Positions 54,635 to 62,247 are shown, numbered from the stretch's first letter. The stretch: DNA of 64,000 bases from Candidatus Thiothrix anitrata (GCF_017901155.1 NZ_CP072800.1:2569283-2633282), one strand, 5' to 3'. Notes: a model not told the origin generated them from the sequence alone. Numbers and translations are program-made.

Positions 54635-55671
54635 AACTATTGTTGAAATTATTGAGTTTCCTGTTGGTTACTGTGGTGATTACCGGAGGTTTTTTACTGT
54701 GGTATCAATATGATAACTTTTTAAAAACACCTGTTTCAATTAATCAGAACAATGCTGTTTTCGAGGTGAAGCCGGGGAGTAATATCCGTCAAGTCGGAGC
54801 ACAACTCCAAAAAGCGGGCATTATAGAACACACTTATCTATTTTTTGCTCATGCACGGATCAGTGGCTTGGCAGACAAACTTAAAGCAGGGGAGTACAAG
54901 CTGGAAGCCGAAATGCGCCCTGATGATCTTCTCAAGCATTTTGTTTCTGGTAAGACCTTGCAGTACTCCTTGAGTTTAATTGAGGGTAAAACTTTCAAAG
55001 ACCTGAAAGCACTCATCCGTCAGCATCCCAACCTCGAACAGACGCTGACAGATGCAGACTATGCGAGCATTATGGAAAAATTGGGCGCACCCGCAGGAAC
55101 ACATCCCGAAGGGTGGTTTTATCCTGATACTTACCTTTTTCCGCGCAAAACGACCGATTTGGAGTTTTTACGGCGCAGCTACCAAGACATGCAGCGGTAT
55201 TTACAACAGGCTTGGGATAATCGTGAACCTAATCCATACCTGAAAACCCCCTACGACGCGCTGATTTTGGCCTCTATTGTCGAGAAAGAAACCGGTTTGC
55301 CACAAGAGCGTCCTTTGGTGGCAAGTGTGTTTTTGAACCGCTTGGAAAAGAAGATGTTATTGCAAACAGATCCAACGGTTATTTATGGTATTGGCGATAA
55401 ATACGATGGCAATATCCGCAAAGTTGACCTACAAACAGATACGCCTTACAACACGTATACACGGGCAGGTTTACCACCAACGCCGATTGCAATGCCAGGA
55501 AAGGCTGCGATTGATGCGGTAATGCATCCTGCCACCAGTGCTATGTTCTATTTTGTGGCGACAACTCCGGGCGGCGCATCTAAATTTTCGGCAACCTTGG
55601 AAGAACATAATCAAGCCGTAAGAGAATATATTTTGAATCGCAAAACAGCTTCGGAGCCAAAACAACCATGA
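54631..55671 (+). CDS. mltG: Endolytic murein transglycosylase
   Basis: The 346-residue protein has an N-terminal membrane anchor (LLSFLLVTVVITGGFLLWY), a LysM-like region and the YceG catalytic domain with ASIVEKETGLPQERPLVASVFLNRLEKKM, LQTDPTVIYG and PYNTYTRAGLPPTPIAMPG. It cuts nascent glycan strands and so sets chain length. Confidence 0.95.
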   Translation: MKLLLKLLSFLLVTVVITGGFLLWYQYDNFLKTPVSINQNNAVFEVKPGSNIRQVGAQLQKAGIIEHTYLFFAHARISGLADKLKAGEYKLEAEMRPDDLLKHFVSGKTLQYSLSLIEGKTFKDLKALIRQHPNLEQTLTDADYASIMEKLGAPAGTHPEGWFYPDTYLFPRKTTDLEFLRRSYQDMQRYLQQAWDNREPNPYLKTPYDALILASIVEKETGLPQERPLVASVFLNRLEKKMLLQTDPTVIYGIGDKYDGNIRKVDLQTDTPYNTYTRAGLPPTPIAMPGKAAIDAVMHPATSAMFYFVATTPGGASKFSATLEEHNQAVREYILNRKTASEPKQP

Positions 55672-56306
55672 AACCCGGCAAGTTCATTACACTCGAAGGC
55701 GGCGAAGGGGCAGGGAAGAGCACTAACGCCCAATGGATTGCAGATTATTTGCAGGCTCAAGGCAAAACAGTACTGGTCACCCGCGAACCGGGCGGCACAG
55801 AAGTGGCTGAAGCCATTCGCGGGGTATTGCTCTCGCCGGAGTTGCCGGATATGAATGCGGACACTGAGCTGTTACTCATGTTTGCAGCTCGTAATGAACA
55901 CTTGCGCAAGAAAATTTTACCTGCCTTAGCACAGGGAATATGGGTGATTTGCGACCGTTTCACCGATGCAACCTATGCTTATCAAGGCTATGGACGTGGT
56001 ATTTCGTTAGAGCGCATTGCTGCATTAGAAAACTGGGTGCAAGGTGCGTTACGCCCTGATTACGTTATCTTGTTTGATCTGGATGTGGAAACCGGGATGG
56101 CGCGGGCACAAGCACGTGGGCAAGCAGATCGTTTTGAACAAGAACATACCGCGTTTTTTACACGTATTCGTGCAGGCTACCAAGCGCGTGCCGCAGCGAT
56201 GCCAGCGCATTACCCACAGATTGATGCAGCACAGCCTCTGGAGGCCGTCAGAGCGCAATTACAAGCATTGCTGGAGCGCATGTTACAGGCAGATCAGCCC
56301 ACATGA
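55668..56306 (+). CDS. tmk: Thymidylate kinase
   Basis: The 212-residue kinase has P-loop LEGGEGAGKSTNAQWIADYL, TREPGGTEVAEAIR and the DRFTDATYAYQGYGRG site. It phosphorylates dTMP. It overlaps mltG and holB by 4 bases each, the standard order. Confidence 0.96.
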   Translation: MKPGKFITLEGGEGAGKSTNAQWIADYLQAQGKTVLVTREPGGTEVAEAIRGVLLSPELPDMNADTELLLMFAARNEHLRKKILPALAQGIWVICDRFTDATYAYQGYGRGISLERIAALENWVQGALRPDYVILFDLDVETGMARAQARGQADRFEQEHTAFFTRIRAGYQARAAAMPAHYPQIDAAQPLEAVRAQLQALLERMLQADQPT

Positions 56307-57256
56307 TTTACCCTTGGCAAACTGCACTTTGGACAACATTGCAACGCGCCCGCGAAGGGGATCATTTACCCCACGCGTTGCTGTTCCAAGGTGAGGATGG
56401 TTGCGGCAATGAGGCATTCGTGCAGGATTTAGCGCAAAGTTTGTTGTGCTTAAATCCCACTGCCGCAGGCCATGCTTGCCAGCAATGTCGTAGTTGCCAT
56501 GTGCTTGCTTCGCAAGCGCACCCTGATTTCATGCCAGTGATGCTGCACGAAGATCGCCAAGCCATCTTGGTGGATCAAATTCGTGAGCTAAACCACTTTC
56601 TTGGTTTGAGTCGTAGTTATAGCCCACGCCGCGTGGTGATTATTTCACCGGCAGAGCGCATGAATATTAATGCTGCCAACAGTTTGCTGAAATCCTTGGA
56701 AGAACCGGCGGCGGATACCCACATTTTACTGTTGAGCGCACATCCCGGTAGTTTATTGCCGACGATTCGCAGCCGCTGTCAGCAAATGCGCTTACCTGTT
56801 CCCCATGACGATGAAGCACTGCAATGGTTGCAACAGCAAACCTTACAGCACCCGCCAGAAGCGTTATTGCTAGCAGCGCGAGGTAAACCCCTAACCGCGT
56901 TTGATCTAGACTCCAGCGAAACCCTTAAACATTACAAGGAATGGTTACGCCATATTAGTGAATGCGCCCAAGGGCAGGGGAGCATTATTGCTAAATCAGC
57001 ACAATGGGAGAAGTTCGATAAAACGTTATTGCTAGATTGGCAGCTTGATGCAGTGAGTAGCCTTTTAAAGCAATCACTTATTGCCAATAGCACGATATTA
57101 TCCAGTGAATTACAATCGCTCGGAAGTGCAATAAATAAACAGCGTCTATGGGAAATTCATACAAAACTATTAACCATGAAAGCTTTAGTCTCCCACCCGC
57201 TCAATCCTCGTTTGTTTATTGAAGACATGTTAATGTTGTGGCAGGCAAGGTATTGA
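56303..57256 (+). CDS. holB: DNA polymerase III subunit delta'
   Basis: The 317-residue clamp-loader subunit has a degenerate P-loop (FQGEDGCGNEAF, typical of delta', which does not hydrolyse ATP), a zinc cluster (CQQCRSC with an upstream Cys) and the SRC-type motif IRSRCQQM with NAANSLLKSLEEPAADTHILL. It completes the polymerase III clamp loader. Confidence 0.94.
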   Translation: MIYPWQTALWTTLQRAREGDHLPHALLFQGEDGCGNEAFVQDLAQSLLCLNPTAAGHACQQCRSCHVLASQAHPDFMPVMLHEDRQAILVDQIRELNHFLGLSRSYSPRRVVIISPAERMNINAANSLLKSLEEPAADTHILLLSAHPGSLLPTIRSRCQQMRLPVPHDDEALQWLQQQTLQHPPEALLLAARGKPLTAFDLDSSETLKHYKEWLRHISECAQGQGSIIAKSAQWEKFDKTLLLDWQLDAVSSLLKQSLIANSTILSSELQSLGSAINKQRLWEIHTKLLTMKALVSHPLNPRLFIEDMLMLWQARY

Positions 57257-57311
57257 TAATATAATAGAAAAGGTTATTTTTTATTCACCACATGAGGATT
57301 AATAAATACGC

Positions 57312-57680
57312 ATGGAAAAGCCCGGAAGTGGCAGTTTAGGCAGTAATGTTAACCGCAATCTTTCGTTAACCGTCACTGATAAGCACTCGCTACATGCTGC
57401 TTACATGCCGTTTATTAAAAATGGCGGTATTTTTGTGCCTACGCACGAACGCTTCTCGCTGCATGATGATGTGGTACTACAGCTGCGTTTGATCGAAGAA
57501 GGTAAACGTCTGCTGATTCCTGGAAAAGTTGTCTGGATTACCGGTGTCAAAAGTCAGCGCGGGACACCAGCTGGTGTTGGTTTACAATTCACAGGTGAAC
57601 AACAAGCTCGCATCCGCCAGTTTCTGGAAGAGGTCATGGGCGATCTCGTCAAGCAACCCGCACAGAATCCTACTTACTAA
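57312..57680 (+). CDS. pilZ: PilZ domain protein, type IV pilus assembly
   Basis: The 122-residue PilZ protein (FIKNGGIFVPTHERFSLHDDVVLQLRLIEEGKRLLIPGKVVWIT) lacks the N-terminal RxxxR and the D/NxSxxG motifs that bind cyclic di-GMP, as does the founding PilZ of Pseudomonas. It follows holB in the same order as Pseudomonas holB-pilZ. Its role is in type IV pilus biogenesis. Confidence 0.9.
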   Translation: MEKPGSGSLGSNVNRNLSLTVTDKHSLHAAYMPFIKNGGIFVPTHERFSLHDDVVLQLRLIEEGKRLLIPGKVVWITGVKSQRGTPAGVGLQFTGEQQARIRQFLEEVMGDLVKQPAQNPTY

Positions 57681-57714
57681 CATATTTACGGGTCTACCTA
57701 GCTCTCTCTATCCT

Positions 57715-57744
57715 TGATTTCGTATAATACATATCGCGGTCAAC
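57715..57744 (+). other. Left attachment junction: XerC arm and centre, degenerate XerD arm
   Basis: The repeat is followed by TCGCGGTCAAC where a XerD arm would be (consensus TTATGTTAAAT). The XerC arm ATTTCGTATAA and centre TACATA match the right junction exactly. This asymmetry is expected when an element whose attP lacks a XerD arm has integrated into dif. Confidence 0.8.
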
Positions 57745-57812
57745 CAATTTAATAAATAAATCACTATTTTCGGTGTAAATTAATTTAAAAAATAACTTAC
57801 CCCGTCAACTAT

Positions 57813-57842
57813 CGTTCATCGGATTTTTAAATCCGTTGAACG
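57813..57842 (+). repeat. Inverted repeat in the element leader
   Basis: CGTTCA-T-CGGATTT and AAATCCG-T-TGAACG form a 13-pair stem with one T-T mismatch and a tight centre. Confidence 0.65.
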
Positions 57843-57930
57843 GTGGTTGTTACCACTACCAGTAACCCGCAACCAACGGGCGCGGCTTGCTAATCTAATC
57901 ACGGCTCACTAAAGAGATAACCTAGCAACA

Positions 57931-57956
57931 GGGATGCAGCACACCTGCTGCATCCC
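57931..57956 (+). repeat. Perfect hairpin with tetraloop in the element leader
   Basis: GGGATGCAGCA pairs perfectly with TGCTGCATCCC around loop CACC. No T-run follows, so it is a candidate origin or packaging hairpin rather than a terminator. Confidence 0.75.
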
Positions 57957-58129
57957 TTGACCGTCTGGCGAAGACTCCCCGAAGGGTCGCCGAAGGCATT
58001 CCCCGCTTAGTCCACGGTCGTGGATTAGTCCAAGGTCTTGAACCGGTAACGTTAGTTACTTAAGTAAAGGCATTTACCTAATTGACTGGATAGAACAGTA
58101 TCTAATGATCAAGAATTATGCACACCCTG

Positions 58130-58175
58130 CCCGACCCGCCCAACGTGAGGCAGGGCGGGGAAGGGTGGGGTGTGC
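58130..58175 (+). repeat. G/C-rich imperfect palindrome in the element leader
   Basis: GCACACC pairs with GGTGTGC at the ends, with a CCCGCCC/GGGCGGG inner portion around AACGTGAGG. It is related in style, but not clearly in sequence, to the dispersed G-rich repeats. Confidence 0.6.
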
Positions 58176-58541
58176 CTCTTCTTGTCATAAGGTACAAAAT
58201 AGGCCGGATGGTCTGCGATAGCCAATAATTGATAAAAAATAGCTGGCTTAGATTAAAATTCAATCAATGAAACACCTTTTGTCGGTGGTGCTATTGCTAA
58301 TGAACGTTTGCTGAATTAACTTCGGGATACGCTGAATAGCTCGCCACGGGAACTCCCAAAGTTAAACCCTGAACGGGGTAGGTTGATTACCTAGTGCAAA
58401 GCGCGAAGCCATCGAAAGGCAATAGAGCGAAAGCGTAGAAAATGATCGAATGATCTTTGCAAGAGTAGACGGATAGATTCCGAGCGTCCTACTAGCATCA
58501 CATCTCTTGGGTGTGTGATGTTCCAAGCGGTTAGCAAAAGT

Positions 58542-58572
58542 AAGGCCAAGTTACTGGAAATAACTCGGCCTT
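58542..58572 (+). repeat. Hairpin 40 bases before the Rep gene
   Basis: AAGGCC-A-AGTTA pairs with TAACT-C-GGCCTT around CTGGAAA. It may be the double-strand origin or a leader regulating Rep translation. A second small stem-loop (CTCTT/AAGAG) lies between it and the start. Confidence 0.6.
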
Positions 58573-58611
58573 GGTATGCCCAAGGCTCTTACACTACAAG
58601 AGGCTTAGACG

Positions 58612-59643
58612 ATGAGTAATATACCCGCTGCGGGGCTTACCCGCAATCCGTCCAACGATGAAAGGCTAACAGACAACCTGTCGGGGGTGTTGTCGGTTAG
58701 CCAGATCAAACCAAAGAAGCAGCTCGATGAAGAGAAGGAACTCGATCTTTGGTTGCAGCAGTTACAGCGTGAACGCCTTAATGAATCCGCCTTCCTTGAC
58801 GCTGCCAAGCAACTTGGCGGCACTTTCTCCAATTACCCAAGGGCTGACGCTTCCGAAACTATTACGTTGAAGATTGGCGTTCAAGATGTTGTTGTGAAGC
58901 ATACGACGATTAACGGCGCGATTCAGAACCATGCAGGGGGAGGGAAGCGCGGCAAGATTACAAAGCTCTCTAGGGCTTCCGTGCGGCGCATGAAGCTGAC
59001 GGCGCGTAACGTCCCTGAAGGCTCTTTTGAGGCGTTTCTGACACTAACCTACCCGCAAGACTTCCCGACCAATGGAAAGAAGGTTAAGCGCGATTTGGCT
59101 GCTATGCGCAAGTGGCTGAAGCGTCGACAGATCGGCGGCTTTTGGTTTTTGGAGTTTCAGAAACGCGGTGCTCCACATTATCACCTGTTCCTGTCGAATT
59201 ACCCGCTGGGAGGCGTTGCAGCAGTTTCTAAAGCGTGGTTTAAGATCGTCGGTTCTCAAGACCCCAAGCACCTCGATTGGCACATGGGCAGACTTTCAGG
59301 CCGTCCCTGCCTTGAGTATATGCGTAAACCTCATGCAGCCAGTTTCTACGCTACCAAGTACGCATCAAAGCAAGAACAAAAGAACGTGCCCGAAGGCTAT
59401 AGTGACGTTGGGCGGTTTTGGGGTATTTTTGGCGGTATGCGTCCCGTCTGGCGTTTCGTGGTTGGTCGCGGTTCGCATTGCGTTGAATCCACCAAACGGC
59501 TGGTGAATAACTTCCGTTGTAAGTTCGATAAACGCGCTTTGCATGGTCATTGGATGCTTACCACGTTTATCAGTACCGTGATGTGGGGCGGGGTAGAAGA
59601 ATTGAACGACATTATGTCATTTGTCAAATGGACACCGTTCTAA
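58612..59643 (+). CDS. Rolling-circle replication initiator (HUH endonuclease, G2P-like)
   Basis: The 343-residue protein has the three Rep motifs in order: motif 1 FLTLTYP (142-148), the HUH motif APHYHLFLS with His189 and His191, and a tyrosine motif YATKYASK with Tyr246 and Tyr250. The two tyrosines spaced four apart, with Lys between, are like the phiX174 gpA and filamentous-phage G2P family and differ from single-tyrosine plasmid Reps. It should nick an origin in the element and start single-strand synthesis. AGAGG lies 8 bases before the ATG. The N-terminal 130 residues are not recognised. The frame is intact. Confidence 0.9.
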   Translation: MSNIPAAGLTRNPSNDERLTDNLSGVLSVSQIKPKKQLDEEKELDLWLQQLQRERLNESAFLDAAKQLGGTFSNYPRADASETITLKIGVQDVVVKHTTINGAIQNHAGGGKRGKITKLSRASVRRMKLTARNVPEGSFEAFLTLTYPQDFPTNGKKVKRDLAAMRKWLKRRQIGGFWFLEFQKRGAPHYHLFLSNYPLGGVAAVSKAWFKIVGSQDPKHLDWHMGRLSGRPCLEYMRKPHAASFYATKYASKQEQKNVPEGYSDVGRFWGIFGGMRPVWRFVVGRGSHCVESTKRLVNNFRCKFDKRALHGHWMLTTFISTVMWGGVEELNDIMSFVKWTPF

Positions 59644-59993
59644 TGAAAGGCCAAGGGTTTTGGAAGGATTGCGACACGATACCGTTTGAGTATGCAGTAC
59701 ACCTAGCGCAACACAATGAGCGCACATTGTCGCGTTTGTTTGGGGTTCACAAAGACCAACGCAAAGAACTACGTTACCACCAACGGTGGCGGCGTTTTGC
59801 AGGTGCTATCAACCTTGATAAGCCTGAATCGTGGTTGTGGGCGTGTTCTGCCGGTGCTGCCAAGTACACGGATGAACAACGGGGCAATCCTGCCGCCGGT
59901 TGGTGTGGTGCTATGAACTTGCTGAACGGCAAAGACACCGCCTTAGTGTATGACGATGAAGAAAACACCGTTACCACGCGCAAGGTGATTTGA
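59643..59993 (+). CDS. Small element gene of unknown function, coupled to rep
   Basis: The ATG at 59643 overlaps the rep stop (TAATG). The 116-residue product begins MKGQGFWKDCDTIPFEYAVHLAQHNERTL, with a helical basic middle (GVHKDQRKELRYHQRWRRFAGAI) that may bind DNA, and ends LVYDDEENTVTTRKVI. I do not recognise the family. By position it may be a replication accessory or ssDNA-binding protein; that is a guess. Confidence 0.7.
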   Translation: MKGQGFWKDCDTIPFEYAVHLAQHNERTLSRLFGVHKDQRKELRYHQRWRRFAGAINLDKPESWLWACSAGAAKYTDEQRGNPAAGWCGAMNLLNGKDTALVYDDEENTVTTRKVI

Positions 59994-60018
59994 ATGTTGT
60001 AACACCTTTCAACCGGCG

Positions 60019-60073
60019 GCGGCGAATAGTTGCGCACGGCGTAACCTGTGGAGCGGTGCGCAACTATCGCCGC
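60019..60073 (+). repeat. Long stem-loop at the end of the element genes
   Basis: About 18 base pairs (GCGGCG-A-ATAGTTGCGCAC with GTGCGCAACTATCGCCGC, one bulged A) close an 18-base loop at 60038-60055. It separates the convergent gene at 59643 and the ORF at 60064 and overlaps the end of the latter. It lacks a T-run. Candidates are a bidirectional terminator, ssDNA origin or packaging signal. Confidence 0.8.
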
Positions 60074-60363
60074 GCTGTAGGTAGTTTTACTGCGATCTCT
60101 TCACCGTGCCAGCGTATCACGACCTCTGGCGACTCTTGCAGGGCATTAAGCCGTTTTTTCAGTTCGTGTTTCAGGCTGTATATCTGCAAGGGGCTTGCCG
60201 TCAGTTCATGCGCTAATTCTTGCGTGAAAATAGAAGTTCTTACCATGCTAGGGCTGTAGCGGTTTCCTTCAGGATCAACCAAAAAGCCTTCCCAAAAACT
60301 CCAACCTTTCCAACTACTTGGAATATGTGATTTCGTATAATACATATTATGTCTATTTGACAT
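60064..60363 (-). CDS. Possible XafT/DUF3653-like Xer activator or repressor
   Basis: A 99-codon minus-strand frame encodes SSWKGWSFWEGFLVDPEGNRYSP followed by a helical basic part (RTSIFTQELAHELTASPLQIYSLKHELKKRLNAL) that looks like a helix-turn-helix. The W-G-W-F and PEGNRYSP block resembles my memory of DUF3653, the domain of XafT, the Xer activator of the V. cholerae TLC satellite phage. The start (ATG 60363, or 60345) lies inside the right attachment site, so integration changes the upstream sequence. No ribosome-binding site is clear. RstR-like repression is the alternative. Confidence 0.6.
   Translation of the reverse strand: MSNRHNMYYTKSHIPSSWKGWSFWEGFLVDPEGNRYSPSMVRTSIFTQELAHELTASPLQIYSLKHELKKRLNALQESPEVVIRWHGEEIAVKLPTARR
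60330..60357 (+). other. dif-like XerCD site at the right junction
   Basis: ATTTCGTATAA (XerC arm), TACATA (centre) and TTATGTCTATT (XerD arm) match the gammaproteobacterial dif consensus, as I recall it, at about 22 of 28 positions. The inner halves TATAA and TTATG form the expected inverted repeat. If so, it is the working chromosome dimer-resolution site, rebuilt by integration of the element, and marks the replication terminus. Confidence 0.75.
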
Positions 60364-60422
60364 AATAATAGTGTTATGTAGTCTTTACGCTCATAGAATA
60401 TTAAGGGTAAATACGGGGTTGT

Positions 60423-60851
60423 TCAGTTTGGTTGGCGTTGGCAGATGGCTGAATCATCAGGGGTTTCAACATTGCGCACAATGGTTTCAATAAACGCATT
60501 AAACTCATCCATTGTGATAACGCTTAACATGCGATTCATCACGTCAGGATTAATTTGAGCAACTGTTTGTCGCCCTCCCGCTAGTTGCAGATAGATTCCG
60601 GCGGTACTTTTTGCATCTTCATCCACTAAACCTGCTTCAAGTAAGGCTTGATCTTCTGTATTGAGTACTTCATAAAGCTCATCAAGGCTATCCCATAATG
60701 CGTCATCCACACCGTCAGCGATTTTGAGCAAAGTCGCGCCCTGCATAGATTCGATTTCACGCACGTATACAAGGTCGTTTTCCTGTAATGCAGCAGCAAA
60801 CTTATCAGCAATCGCTGGGGTAAAAAACAGGTATTCCAATAATTCATTCAT
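60423..60851 (-). CDS. Hypothetical acidic protein
   Basis: The 142-residue protein (MNELLEYLFFTPAIADKFAAALQENDLVYVREIES) is acidic and mixed helix-strand with no signal peptide, membrane segment or known motif. It lies 13 bases after the short-chain dehydrogenase gene on the same strand, so the two are likely co-transcribed. I do not recognise the family. Confidence 0.7.
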   Translation of the reverse strand: MNELLEYLFFTPAIADKFAAALQENDLVYVREIESMQGATLLKIADGVDDALWDSLDELYEVLNTEDQALLEAGLVDEDAKSTAGIYLQLAGGRQTVAQINPDVMNRMLSVITMDEFNAFIETIVRNVETPDDSAICQRQPN

Positions 60852-60864
60852 AATTCACCAACAT

Positions 60865-61704
60865 CTACTGGGTTTCCTCTGATGAAATTTTAAGTAATAC
60901 GCGATCCAACCACTTTGTCGGTAATAAACGACGTAACGCCCAAAACAAATGTGCCGGAAATGTCACTGGATAACGTATTTTGGGATTGGAACTCTCCAAT
61001 GCATGTATGACTTTGGTCAGTACAGCTTCCGGTGGCAGCGTAAACGGTGCTGCTGACCCTACTTTTTCAAGACGGCGAATCGTGCCTTCATAGGATGAAC
61101 GATGCGGGCTACGTTCAATGTTGACATGTTGCTTGAGTGCTTGCAAAGCATTGGCACGAAAACGGCTCTCAATCGGGCCAGGCTCAATTAAACAAACCCT
61201 GATGTCAGTATTGACCAACTCTAAGCGCAGTGTATCAGCAATGCCTTCTATGGCGTATTTGCTGGCATTGTAAGCTCCGCGATACGGTAACGCCACGTAA
61301 CCCAGCAACGAGCTATTATAAATAATACGCCCTTCATTACGCTGCCGAAATAAGGGTAGCAACATATTAGTGAGTTGATGCCATCCGAAGACATTGGTGG
61401 CGAACTGCTTTTCCAATGCTTCCCGTGATAAATCTTCCAATGCACCAGCTTGTCCATAAGCACCATTGTGAAAAACCGCATATAGCTCACTGTTTGTGCG
61501 TAGCATGAGTTCGTAAACGGCATCCTGCACACTTTCTGGGTCTGCCAAGTCTAATTGCAAGGTCTTAAACCCTTCCCTTTCCAGCTTTTCGACATCTTCT
61601 GGCTTGCGGGCTGAGGCAAATACTTGGTAGCCGCGCTCACGCAAGCCTTTAGCCACACAATAGCCAATACCGCTAGAACATCCTGTAATCAATACATTAC
61701 GCAT
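60865..61704 (-). CDS. Short-chain dehydrogenase/reductase
   Basis: The 279-residue SDR has the cofactor motif TGCSSGIGYCVAKGL (residues 7-21), the HNGAYGQ equivalent of NNAG, catalytic Ser in NSSLLGY and YNASKYAIEG (Tyr and Lys). The C-terminal hydrophobic/basic tail (FPAHLFWALRRLLP) is common in this SDR subgroup and may contact membrane. The substrate is unknown. Confidence 0.88.
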   Translation of the reverse strand: MRNVLITGCSSGIGYCVAKGLRERGYQVFASARKPEDVEKLEREGFKTLQLDLADPESVQDAVYELMLRTNSELYAVFHNGAYGQAGALEDLSREALEKQFATNVFGWHQLTNMLLPLFRQRNEGRIIYNSSLLGYVALPYRGAYNASKYAIEGIADTLRLELVNTDIRVCLIEPGPIESRFRANALQALKQHVNIERSPHRSSYEGTIRRLEKVGSAAPFTLPPEAVLTKVIHALESSNPKIRYPVTFPAHLFWALRRLLPTKWLDRVLLKISSEETQ

Positions 61705-61831
61705 CGTTGTTATCGCTTCCTGTGACCACGAAAACCCACAATGTAACGTGATTCATTGAATTCAGGCAATCACATCCTTATTATTAGGTACTAATATTGA
61801 TTGATGCTTTGTTTTCTCAGGAGAAATTTCC

Positions 61832-62092
61832 ATGCCGATTTATGCTTATCAGTGCGCATCTTGTGGTCACGAGTTAGAAGCCTTACAGAAAATGGCAGAC
61901 GCACCATTAACCGATTGTCCCGCTTGCCAGCAACCCGCATTAAGCAAAAAAGTAACGGCAGCAGCATTCCGTTTAAGTGGTGGTGGTTGGTACGAAACGG
62001 ACTTTAAAGCCGGTAACAAGAAAAACGTCGCTACCGCCGATGCAGCCCCTTCTGCGGCGTGCGGTACGGGTGCTTGTCCTGCTTGCCAATAA
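61832..62092 (+). CDS. FmdB-family zinc-ribbon protein
   Basis: The 86-residue protein has two Cys pairs, YQCASCGHELE and DCPACQQPAL, forming the FmdB zinc ribbon, a Gly-rich middle and a Cys-rich tail (CGTGACPACQ). Such genes usually lie just upstream of aspS. Regulatory roles claimed for FmdB are weak; the family is poorly defined. Confidence 0.88.
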   Translation: MPIYAYQCASCGHELEALQKMADAPLTDCPACQQPALSKKVTAAAFRLSGGGWYETDFKAGNKKNVATADAAPSAACGTGACPACQ

Positions 62093-62111
62093 CGCACTTC
62101 CCTGCCCTCAT

Positions 62112-62130
62112 GCCCGGTTTTTCACCGGGC
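62112..62130 (+). terminator. Hairpin after the FmdB-family gene
   Basis: GCCCGGT pairs with ACCGGGC around a T-rich 5-base loop. No clear T-run follows. Confidence 0.5.
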
Positions 62131-62247
62131 CATGTCAAATTGTCTACCATTCATCTGAAACCCTCCTTCGCTCATTGCTTGCTGTGAATACAACACCTTA
62201 AAATCAACGAAGGTAGCTTCCACAACAAATAAAAGAGGATTCGGGCT

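Larger units (their letters stand above)
57681..58611 (+). other. Gene-free, hairpin-rich region before the Rep gene
   Basis: After the pilZ stop and the left junction, this stretch has no convincing gene. It holds several palindromes: 57813-57842, 57931-57956, about 57999-58026 (CCACG-GT-CGTGG), 58130-58175, about 58497-58520 (CATCACA with TGTGATG), 58542-58572 and CTCTT with AAGAG at about 58586-58602. In ssDNA replicons such clusters hold origins, packaging signals and control regions. I cannot assign which is which. Confidence 0.7.
57715..60347. mobile_element. 2.6-kb Xer-integrated element (IMEX), satellite-phage-like
   Basis: The direct repeat TGATTTCGTATAATACATAT occurs at 57715-57734 and 60328-60347, 2613 bases apart, and both copies contain a XerC-like arm plus a 6-base centre. 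Inside are a rolling-circle initiator gene (58612), a coupled small gene (59643), an opposite-strand 99-codon ORF (60064-60363) that ends at the right junction, and about 880 bases of non-coding DNA full of hairpins. No coat, Zot, adsorption, capsid or integrase gene is present. It resembles the TLC satellite phage in size class, replication gene and attachment design. The classification is inference from sequence. Confidence 0.85.

Noticed and set aside
58268-58315. 15-residue hydrophobic frame in the element leader (MKHLLSVVLLLMNVC)
   Set aside because: Too short to distinguish from chance and without a ribosome-binding site; it could not be a phage coat protein at this length.
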